NCBI RefSeq assembly: GCF_037154085.1
Contig: NZ_JBANRM010000001.1
Coordinates: 806,001 to 870,000 of the forward strand
DNA length: 64,000 nucleotides
Reading direction: 5' to 3'
From: Andeanibacterium fulvum
GTDB taxonomy: Bacteria; Pseudomonadota; Alphaproteobacteria; Sphingomonadales; Sphingomonadaceae
Below, one piece after another: positions 57,430-64,000 of this stretch. A model generated the notes under the pieces. It was not told the origin of the DNA, made no database searches, and saw nothing but the letters and a program-made list of their open reading frames with translations. The position numbers and the translations under genes are program-made. Positions within the stretch are counted from its first letter, which is position 1; each line of letters starts with the position of its first letter.

Positions 57430-58875
57430 ATGAAGAACATGGCTGAAGGTGCGGAGCACTCCAACACGAACCGGGCCGCGATTACCCGCCGCACCGCCGT
57501 GGCCGGGCTGGCCGGGGCGGCCGCGCTTTCGGTGCTGCCCGGCTGCTCCGCGCAGAAGGCCGGGACCAGCGGCAAGCCCAACATCCTCTACATCATGGCC
57601 GATGACATGGGTTATGCCGACCTCTCCTGCTACGGCCGCCGCGAATACAAGACTTCGAATATCGACCGGCTGGCGGCGGAAGGCATCCGCTTCACTCATG
57701 CCTATGCCAACAGCGCGGTATGCACCGCCACGCGCGTGGGCCTGATTACCGGCCGTTACCAATATCGCATTCCCGTGGGCTTGCAGGAGCCGCTCGGCCC
57801 TGGCGACGTGGGCCTTCCCCCGGAACACCCCACCCTGCCCTCGCTGCTGCGCAAGGCCGGCTACAAGACCACGCTGGTGGGCAAATGGCACATGGGCAAT
57901 CTTCCCAAATACGGCCCGCTGCAAAGCGGCTATGACGAATTCTGGGGCCTGCGCGGCGGAGGCGTAGACTATTTCCGCCACGGCTTCGGCGATGCGAAAG
58001 ACCTGTGGGACGGCGACACCCCGGTCGAGAAGACCGGCTATATGACCGACCTGCTGGGCGATGCCGCCATCGCCGCGCTGGAGCGCCGGGCCGAGGACAA
58101 GCAGCCGTTCTTCATCTCGCTCCACTTCACCGCGCCGCATTGGCCATGGGAGGCCAATGACGAGGAAGGCAAGGCCGAGGCGGACCGCATCGCCAAGATC
58201 CCCGGTGGCTTCAGCCATTACGATGGCGGCACGATGGAGACCTACAAGAAGATGATGCTCTCGCTCGACGAGAATGTCGGGCGGGTACTCATGCGGCTCA
58301 AGGAACTGGGGCTGGACGAGAATACCGTGGTAGTCTTCACCAGCGACAATGGGGGGGAGCGTTTCTCCGACAATTGGCCCTTCACCGGCCGCAAGACGGA
58401 ACTGCTCGAAGGCGGGCTGCGCATTCCCGCTATCGTGCGTTGGCCGGGCGTGACCAAGGCCGGCACCACCAGCGAAAGCGAGATCATCTCGATGGACTGG
58501 CTCCCCACTTTCCTCGCCGCTGGCGGAGGCAAGCAGGACCCGGCCTTTCCCAGCGATGGGCGCGATATCCTTCCCGCGATCAGGGGCGAAACCATGCCCG
58601 AACGCACACTGTTTTGGCGCTTCACCAACAAGGGCCAGGAAGCGGCGCTGCGTGGCCGATGGAAATATCTCAAAATCGCCGGAAACACCTTCCTGTTCGA
58701 CGTCTTTGCCGATCCGCTCGAGCGCGCCAATCTGAAGGACCGCTACCCAGCGCGCTTCGCGGAACTGCAGAATGCCTATGCCGAATGGAGCAAGGGCATG
58801 CTGTTCGATCCCAATGCCCCCAGTTACGGCTTCACCGGCCAGCAACTGGCGGATCACTTCGGCATCGACAGCTAG
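57430..58875 (+). CDS. Tat-exported sulfatase, probably a lipoprotein
   Basis: A 481-residue sulfatase of the alkaline-phosphatase superfamily. The N-terminus has twin arginines (Arg20-Arg21), a hydrophobic stretch and a lipobox ending at Cys39 (LPGC), so Tat export with lipid anchoring is likely. The metal site is MADDMGYADLS (Asp58-Asp59). The catalytic Cys98 lies in CTATR, the position converted to formylglycine. GGAGAGG precedes ATG 57430. The substrate is unknown; the neighbouring aromatic-acid transporter hints at sulfated aromatics, which is inference. Confidence 0.88.
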   Translation: MKNMAEGAEHSNTNRAAITRRTAVAGLAGAAALSVLPGCSAQKAGTSGKPNILYIMADDMGYADLSCYGRREYKTSNIDRLAAEGIRFTHAYANSAVCTATRVGLITGRYQYRIPVGLQEPLGPGDVGLPPEHPTLPSLLRKAGYKTTLVGKWHMGNLPKYGPLQSGYDEFWGLRGGGVDYFRHGFGDAKDLWDGDTPVEKTGYMTDLLGDAAIAALERRAEDKQPFFISLHFTAPHWPWEANDEEGKAEADRIAKIPGGFSHYDGGTMETYKKMMLSLDENVGRVLMRLKELGLDENTVVVFTSDNGGERFSDNWPFTGRKTELLEGGLRIPAIVRWPGVTKAGTTSESEIISMDWLPTFLAAGGGKQDPAFPSDGRDILPAIRGETMPERTLFWRFTNKGQEAALRGRWKYLKIAGNTFLFDVFADPLERANLKDRYPARFAELQNAYAEWSKGMLFDPNAPSYGFTGQQLADHFGIDS

Positions 58876-58894
58876 GGGAACCGCACTGCGGCTT

Positions 58895-58914
58895 GGACCC
58901 CGCCCGAGGGGTCC
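58895..58914. terminator. Hairpin between convergent sulfatase and MFS genes
   Basis: Perfect arms GGACCCC/GGGGTCC (58895-58901, 58908-58914) with a 6-base loop lie in the 117-base convergent gap. There is no T run, so this may be a weak bidirectional terminator or a repeat. Confidence 0.45.
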
Positions 58915-58992
58915 CGGGGGTGGGCCAAGAGGGGGGTTGCATTGCGGCAATGTCTGCCGCTGCAGCTCGCCCGCCCCCGGCTTCCCTTGTCC

Positions 58993-60378
58993 TCAGTTCC
59001 TCGAAGCGGCTCTGGGCCCGAAAGCGGGCGCGAAGATTCCCAAAGCCACGATCAGCACTGCCACTGCGACTGCCATGGTGGCGATCAGCGTCATGATCGT
59101 CTCCAGCGGCAGCATCATCCGCAGCGCGGCAGCACCGGCAAAGGGCGCCAGCACGATGCCGGCCACGCGGCCCCAGCCGCCTGCCCAGCCGATCCCGCTC
59201 GAACGCATTTCGGGCGGGTAGCTCAGTGTGGCGAGATTGTTGATCCCCGTCTGTCCACCGACCTGCGTGAAGTTCCACACGATCAATGCGCCAAGGAATA
59301 TCCCGCTGCTGAACGGCACCTGCCCCAGCAGGAACAGGGCGACTGCCTCAACCAGGAAGAAGGCCGCGATCAGCCAGTAGGGGTTCACCCGGTCCATCAG
59401 GAAGCCCATGATCAGCGTGCCGGTGGCTCCGCCGATGAAGGAGATCATCGCGGACACGGCGAATTCCTGAATCGGAATGCCACCCAGTTCCTGGAAGAAC
59501 GTGGCCATCCAGTTGGTCAGCAGCGCGATATTGCCGAGCGAGATGAAGCACGCGACCCACAGGATCATCGTCTGCAGGAAATAGGGCTTGTGCAGCAGAG
59601 CCAAGGGCCCGGCGCCGCTCTTCTCGCGAGGCGGCCTGTTGCCATATTGGAAAGTCGATCCGGCAGAAATCGGCGCACTCGCATCGAGGAGCTTGATCGT
59701 GGCCGGGATCTTCGGGTCCTGCGGATTGCGGGCCAGGCGGAAAGCAAGCGATTCCGGGATCAGCATCAGCAGTGGCACCGCCACGAAGCCGAGCACGCCG
59801 CCGACCCAGAAGCCGATCTGCCAGCCATAGAGATCGAGCAGCCAGGCCGCGATCACCCCGCTGGCGGCATTGCCTGCCGAGAACAGCACCAGCGCCATGG
59901 CCATGAAGCCAGCACGCCAGCGCCGCGGCGTCATTTCCGAAAGCAGTGCCAGGCCGATGGGCAGCATGGCGGAAAAGAAGATGCCGGAAACGCCGCGCAG
60001 CACCGCCATCTGCGTGACCGTCTGGGCATAGGCGCCCATGATCGAGAGCACGCCGAAGCACAGGGCGCACAGGCCCAGCACCGGACGCCGCCCCACCTTG
60101 TCGGCCAGCGGGGGCATCAGGAACGCGCCCACGGCCATGCCGACATAGGTCCAGAAGATCACCACATCCATGTCGGCCGGCTTGGCATCCAGCCCATGCG
60201 CGATGGCAGGCAGGATCTTGCCGAAGAAATACATGTCGAAGCCGTCGATGAAGAGGACCAGCGAACAGACGACAAGCATCATCACTTCCCGGCCGCCGAT
60301 ACGGCGCCCGTCAATGAAGGCTTCGACGTCGAAACGATTCTCCTGCGCGCCGGGTATCCCGGCCGTGCTGCTGGCCAT
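58993..60378 (-). CDS. MFS transporter, aromatic-acid:H+ symporter type
   Basis: A 461-residue twelve-span transporter. The first span carries SLVLFIDGFDMYFFGKILPA, with the DGFDM motif of the AAHS family (PcaK, BenK), and the loop motif DKVGRRPVLGLCAL follows. It should import a benzoate-like acid with protons. ATG 60378 has GGGGGAG upstream. It is convergent with the sulfatase gene and downstream of the diguanylate cyclase gene. Confidence 0.87.
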   Translation of the reverse strand: MASSTAGIPGAQENRFDVEAFIDGRRIGGREVMMLVVCSLVLFIDGFDMYFFGKILPAIAHGLDAKPADMDVVIFWTYVGMAVGAFLMPPLADKVGRRPVLGLCALCFGVLSIMGAYAQTVTQMAVLRGVSGIFFSAMLPIGLALLSEMTPRRWRAGFMAMALVLFSAGNAASGVIAAWLLDLYGWQIGFWVGGVLGFVAVPLLMLIPESLAFRLARNPQDPKIPATIKLLDASAPISAGSTFQYGNRPPREKSGAGPLALLHKPYFLQTMILWVACFISLGNIALLTNWMATFFQELGGIPIQEFAVSAMISFIGGATGTLIMGFLMDRVNPYWLIAAFFLVEAVALFLLGQVPFSSGIFLGALIVWNFTQVGGQTGINNLATLSYPPEMRSSGIGWAGGWGRVAGIVLAPFAGAAALRMMLPLETIMTLIATMAVAVAVLIVALGIFAPAFGPRAASRN

Positions 60379-60502
60379 CAGGCTTATCTCCCCCAAATTT
60401 CGCGGATTTATTCGCGATTAGCTTTTGCGGGAGAGTGGCCGCGCGGCACTGGCGCGTCAATCAGAGTTTGACGCCGACAACACCGCCCGGCGACGCAAAA
60501 CC

Positions 60503-62329
60503 TCAGGCAGCGCGCTGGACAGTGTTGCGACCGGCTTCCTTGGCTTCGTAAAGTGCGGCATCGACGCGGGCGAGCAGGTTGTTGGCATCGTCCCCTTCCC
60601 GCCACAGCGCATAGCCGACACTGGCGGTGACCTGCGGCAGCCCGCCTTCGGCGCTTTCCTGCTCGATCGCGTGACGCAGCCTCTCGGCCGCAGCCTGCGC
60701 CTCTTCCTGTCCCGCGCCGGGCAGCAGCCAGACGAATTCCTCGCCGCCCATGCGCCCGATCAGGTCGCTTGCGCGGGCCTGCGCACGCGCGATGTCGGCA
60801 ATCCGCACCAGCACGTCGTCGCCGGTCTGGTGGCCGCTCGTATCGTTGACCCGCTTGAAATGGTCGATGTCGAACAGGATCAGCGCGGTGGGCCGCCCGT
60901 CCTGTTCCGAACGGCGGATACACTTCTGAAGCTGAGTGATGGTGCGGCGGCGATTGGCAAGGCCCGTCAGCGGATCGGTATGCGCCAGATATTGCGCTTC
61001 CGCTGCAAGGCGCATGGCGCGCGTCCGCTCCTTATCCAGCGCTTCCTGTCGCTGGTGATGTTCCGTCACATCCATCACCACGCCGAACATGCAGGCCAGC
61101 TGGCCGCTTTCGGTGAATTCGTTGGTCGCATACATCTTGAGGATGCGCTCGTCGCCCGTGGGCGGACGGATGCGATATTCGAAGCTGTAGCGCGCGCGGT
61201 CCTTCGCATGATGCGCCAGCTGGCCGAACAGTTCCGCGCCGCCGTCGGGCAGCATGGCGGTAAGGTCGCCCGGGTCGCGCCCCAAGGTCGGGTCGAGCCC
61301 GTTGATGAGATACATCTGGCGCGACCAGTCCTGCTCGCCGGTGCGCGGATCGTAGCGCCAGCGTCCGATCCGGCCGACTTCCTCGGCCATGTTGAGCATC
61401 AGCAGGTTCTCGCGCATGCGGGCATTGCGCGCCTTGAGCCGCAGGGCGAGCCGGTCATTGTCGAGCAACAGTGCCGCCAGCGGCAGCGAAGTGGCCATCA
61501 TCAGCAACATCACGAGCTGCAGGATGATCCCGGCCTCGAACGGCGTGAATTCGAGATAGGAGGCCGAGGGAGTGTGCCCGCCGATCGAGCGGAGCGTGCC
61601 GGCCAGACCGAAGACGAAGGTCCCCAGCGAAGCGCCGATCTGGCCATACCGGGTCACGATCAGGACGAGCGCCGACACGACCACTGCGATCAACGAGACG
61701 TGGCTGAAGCCCAATGCCATCCACGAGAGGGCAAACAGGGTGATCATGGAGATTATGAGCCACACCGGCCGCCGTTCGGCGGCGCTCCGCTCACCCTCGC
61801 GGCGGCGACGCAGCCAGTCATGCAAATAAAGCAGGATCGGCGCACCGACCGTAGTGCCCAGCGTGGTGGTCAATATCCACCAGATGAATTGCACGGAATC
61901 CTGATGCGGCCGGAACGGCAGGGCAATGATCCCGCTCGCCAGCGAGCCGAGGACCACGCCCAGGAATAGCAGGGTCATGTCGCGCAGCCGCAGCGCCTCG
62001 AGCTTGCGGCGGCCGATCACGAAATGCGCGATGGTGACGATCACCACCGGCTCCACCAGATTGGCGACGAGATAGCCGAGCGAATCGCCGAACCCGACGC
62101 CCACCCAGGCATTGAAGACCAGATTGCCCACTGCCAGCGCGGCAATCACCGGCAGGCGTTGCCCGCGCTTTGCCACATAGAGCGCGGAGACGGCCAAGGC
62201 ACTGGGCAGCCACAACAGCAGCACAGCGCCACCGGCATCGCGCAGCGAAACGGAGGCCATCGCGCTTGCCAGCCAGACCAGCGCCACCCCCGCCGCAAAC
62301 AGCCCGTCTTTGACGATCTTGCTGTCCAA
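60503..62329 (-). CDS. Membrane diguanylate cyclase: MASE1 - PAS - GGDEF
   Basis: About 608 residues. The N-terminal eight spans are of the MASE1 type (AMASVSLRDAGGAVLLLWLP). A PAS domain follows (EEVGRIGRWRYDPRTGEQDW), and then a GGDEF domain with an intact active site GGEEF at about 528-532 and an RxxD inhibitory site (RASD, from about 519). It should make c-di-GMP in answer to a membrane signal. The start is taken as TTG 62329 because AGGAGGAGG lies just upstream; a longer frame exists but runs into the terminator of the DAHP synthase gene. Confidence 0.88.
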   Translation of the reverse strand: MDSKIVKDGLFAAGVALVWLASAMASVSLRDAGGAVLLLWLPSALAVSALYVAKRGQRLPVIAALAVGNLVFNAWVGVGFGDSLGYLVANLVEPVVIVTIAHFVIGRRKLEALRLRDMTLLFLGVVLGSLASGIIALPFRPHQDSVQFIWWILTTTLGTTVGAPILLYLHDWLRRRREGERSAAERRPVWLIISMITLFALSWMALGFSHVSLIAVVVSALVLIVTRYGQIGASLGTFVFGLAGTLRSIGGHTPSASYLEFTPFEAGIILQLVMLLMMATSLPLAALLLDNDRLALRLKARNARMRENLLMLNMAEEVGRIGRWRYDPRTGEQDWSRQMYLINGLDPTLGRDPGDLTAMLPDGGAELFGQLAHHAKDRARYSFEYRIRPPTGDERILKMYATNEFTESGQLACMFGVVMDVTEHHQRQEALDKERTRAMRLAAEAQYLAHTDPLTGLANRRRTITQLQKCIRRSEQDGRPTALILFDIDHFKRVNDTSGHQTGDDVLVRIADIARAQARASDLIGRMGGEEFVWLLPGAGQEEAQAAAERLRHAIEQESAEGGLPQVTASVGYALWREGDDANNLLARVDAALYEAKEAGRNTVQRAA

Positions 62330-62408
62330 TGCCTCCTCCTCAATCGTCGACGGATAACCGCGAGGAGTGAAGCTATGGTAAACCGAACGGCTACCGTTTT
62401 GCGGACGG

Positions 62409-62445
62409 CAAAAGAAACGGGCCCCGTGCCGAAACACGGAGCCCG
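62409..62445 (-). terminator. Intrinsic terminator of the DAHP synthase gene
   Basis: On the minus strand CGGGC-T-CCGTG pairs with CACGG-G-GCCCG (62418-62428 and 62435-62445, one G-T pair), with a 6-base loop, followed by TTTCTTTTG. It ends transcription from the gene at 62474. Confidence 0.82.
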
Positions 62446-62473
62446 CTATCCTACCCAAAATCGGGTCAATTTA

Positions 62474-63847
62474 TCAGGCGGCGTCGGCCTGACGCTGCTG
62501 CGCTTCGAGATTGAGCATCTCGGCCAGCAGGAATGCCAGTTCGAGCGACTGCGCCGCGTTGAGACGCGGGTCGCAATGGGTGTGGTAACGATCGGCCAGA
62601 CGTTCGTCGGTGATCGCAACGGCACCGCCGGTGCATTCGGTCACGTCCTGCCCGGTCATTTCCACATGGATGCCGCCGGCATGGGTTCCTTCGGCCCGGT
62701 GCACCGCGAAGAAGCCCTTCACTTCCGACAGGATGCGGTCGAACGGACGGGTCTTGTAGCCGCTTTCCGCCTTCACGACATTGCCGTGCATCGGATCGCA
62801 GCTCCACACCACCGGATGGCCTTCACGCTTCACGGCCCGCACCAGCTTGGGCAGACCGGCTTCCACCTTGTCATGGCCGTAACGGCTGATCAGCGTCATG
62901 CGGCCGGCCTCGCGGCTCGGGTTCAACGTGTCGAGCATGCGCAGCAGAGCGTCCGGCTCCAGGCTGGGGCCGCACTTCATGCCGATGGGGTTCTGCACCC
63001 CGCGCAGGAACTCGACATGGGCCGAACCGTCGAAACGGGTGCGGTCGCCGATCCACAGCATGTGCGCGCTGGTATCGTACCAGTCGCCGGTGAGCGAATC
63101 CTGCCGGGTCAGCGCCTGCTCATAGGGAAGCAGCAGCGCCTCATGGCTGGTGTAGAAGCTCGCGCTCTTCAGCTGCGGCGCGTGTTCCGGATCGATCCCG
63201 CAGGCTTCCATGAAGTCCAGCGCCTCGCCAATGCGGTCGGCGATGTCGCGGAACTTGTCGGCCCAGGGGCTGCGGCCCATGAAATCGAGCGTCCACTTGT
63301 GGACCTGACGCAGGTTCGCATAACCGCCGCCCGCGAAAGCGCGCAGCAGGTTCAGCGTCGCCGCCGACTGGCTGTAGGCGCGGATCATCCGCTCCGGATC
63401 GTTGCGGCGCTGGGCATCCTCGAAATCGATGCCATTGATGATGTCGCCGAAATAGCTCGGCAGTTCCTTGCCGCCGATCGTCTCGGTGGGGGCGCTGCGC
63501 GGCTTGGCGAACTGGCCGGCCATGCGGCCCACCTTCACTACCGGCTGTTTGCTGGCGAAAGTCAGCACCGCAGCCATCTGCAGCAGCACGCGGAACGTGT
63601 CGCGGATGTTGTTCGGGTGGAACTCGGCAAAGCTTTCGGCGCAGTCCCCGCCCTGGAGCAGGAAACCGCGGCCATGGACCACTTCGGCCAGTTCGGCCTT
63701 GAGAGCACGCGCCTCGCCCGCAAAGACGAGCGGCGGATAGGCCGACAGCGTATCCACTGCCGCATCCAGCGCTTTTTCGTCTTCATAGACCGGAAGGTGC
63801 TTCGCTTCGAAGTTCTTCCAGCCCTCGGGGGTCCAGCTCTTAGCCAC
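62474..63847 (-). CDS. aroG: Class II (plant-type) DAHP synthase
   Basis: A 457-residue enzyme that condenses erythrose-4-phosphate and phosphoenolpyruvate, the first step of the shikimate pathway. Class II signatures are LLQGGDCAESFAEF, KVGRMAGQFAKPRSAPTET, HMLWIGDRTRFDGSAHVEFL and VVWSCDPMHGNVV. The start MAKSWTPEGWKNFEAKHLPV is typical of the family. It is a single gene with its own terminator. The symbol is by function; class II enzymes are also called AroF or AroH in some genomes. Confidence 0.94.
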   Translation of the reverse strand: MAKSWTPEGWKNFEAKHLPVYEDEKALDAAVDTLSAYPPLVFAGEARALKAELAEVVHGRGFLLQGGDCAESFAEFHPNNIRDTFRVLLQMAAVLTFASKQPVVKVGRMAGQFAKPRSAPTETIGGKELPSYFGDIINGIDFEDAQRRNDPERMIRAYSQSAATLNLLRAFAGGGYANLRQVHKWTLDFMGRSPWADKFRDIADRIGEALDFMEACGIDPEHAPQLKSASFYTSHEALLLPYEQALTRQDSLTGDWYDTSAHMLWIGDRTRFDGSAHVEFLRGVQNPIGMKCGPSLEPDALLRMLDTLNPSREAGRMTLISRYGHDKVEAGLPKLVRAVKREGHPVVWSCDPMHGNVVKAESGYKTRPFDRILSEVKGFFAVHRAEGTHAGGIHVEMTGQDVTECTGGAVAITDERLADRYHTHCDPRLNAAQSLELAFLLAEMLNLEAQQRQADAA

Positions 63848-63930
63848 TTTTTGTCTCTGCCTGTTATGGGAAGGCGGCGCAAATAGGCGCTCGCGCGCCA
63901 GATTGCAAAGGTTACACTCTCAACTACTCT

Positions 63931-63947
63931 GATCGATATATTCGATC
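63931..63947. promoter_or_regulatory. Small palindrome upstream of the DAHP synthase gene
   Basis: GATCGA (63931-63936), TATAT, TCGATC (63942-63947). It is A+T-rich in the centre and lies 84 bases from the start codon of the DAHP synthase gene and 17 bases before a possible plus-strand start. It could be an operator; no regulator is suggested. Confidence 0.35.
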
Positions 63948-63963
63948 TCAGGGAGCCAGCGGC

Positions 63964-64000
63964 ATGGGCGCCGCGGAAGCCGCCGCTGCTCCGGCCCCGG
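63964..64000 (+). CDS. Possible start of a further gene, cut by the window edge
   Basis: ATG 63964 has GGGAG at 8 bases and opens a frame MGAAEAAAAPA that runs off the right edge. Only 12 codons are seen, so it is a guess supported by the ribosome-binding site and by the divergent arrangement. Confidence 0.3.
   Translation, partial: MGAAEAAAAPAP

Overview
The window is a chromosomal segment of an alphaproteobacterium, most likely order Sphingomonadales (Sphingomonadaceae or Erythrobacteraceae; genus not resolved). The reasons are the high G+C content, a contiguous str/S10/spc ribosomal block, class II DAHP synthase, a LigE-like beta-etherase homologue, short families typical of sphingomonads (DUF6628-like, DUF983, BMFP/UbiK), and snap-back intergenic repeats of the kind common in these genomes. 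Functions are read from protein motifs and gene order; nothing was searched or computed.

Layout. 1-10816, all on the minus strand: start of the spc operon (rplE partial, rplX, rplN), the S10 operon (rpsQ to rpsJ) and the str operon (tuf, fusA, rpsG, rpsL), with several RNA hairpins in the spacers. 10870-13050: an A+T-richer accessory stretch with a DUF3800 gene, hairpin clusters and copy A of a dispersed repeat. 13051-31824: mostly housekeeping and metabolic genes (EF-hand protein, FKBP, LysR, apaG, CPA2-type antiporter, metZ, a PMT-family glycosyltransferase, a TetR/VOC-like divergent pair with a clear operator, a DPM1-GtrA fusion, leuB-recO, DUF983, ubiK, tspO, tlyA, ilvE, trhO). 31825-33394: repeats and two small unknown genes. 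33395-38728: BaiN-like flavoprotein, modABC with a ModE box and a ModE-like regulator, and a YghU-like protein. Then tRNA-Gln(TTG), two TadE-like proteins and a TadG/VWA protein, and a LigE-like GST.

43307-56151 is the most interesting part. It looks like a sulfide/persulfide-handling island made of three transcription units. The minus-strand unit is rhodanese - RND adaptor - RND pump - ArsR (two cysteines placed as in BigR/SqrR). Divergent from it, on the plus strand, is sulfide:quinone oxidoreductase - DUF2892 - TolC, so a tripartite efflux pump is split across an SQR promoter that carries an inverted repeat. A second minus-strand unit holds ETHE1/Blh-like persulfide dioxygenase - TauE/SafE exporter - small HTH protein - cydA - cydB - DUF2474, preceded by a 9-bp-arm inverted repeat. 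The proposed flow is: sulfide is oxidised to persulfide by SQR; persulfide goes to sulfite by the dioxygenase and rhodanese; sulfite is exported by TauE; quinol is reoxidised by a bd oxidase of the sulfide-tolerant type; and the pump exports an unknown substrate.

56281-64000: VOC protein, TetR, Tat-exported sulfatase, AAHS-type MFS transporter, MASE1-PAS-GGDEF diguanylate cyclase, class II DAHP synthase, and possibly the first codons of another gene at the right edge.

A dispersed repeat occurs three times (12794-12925 +, 33135-33374 +, 51219-51466 -), always near gene 3' ends. Its paired segments are interleaved as in a pseudoknot, and one reading frame keeps a common C-terminus.
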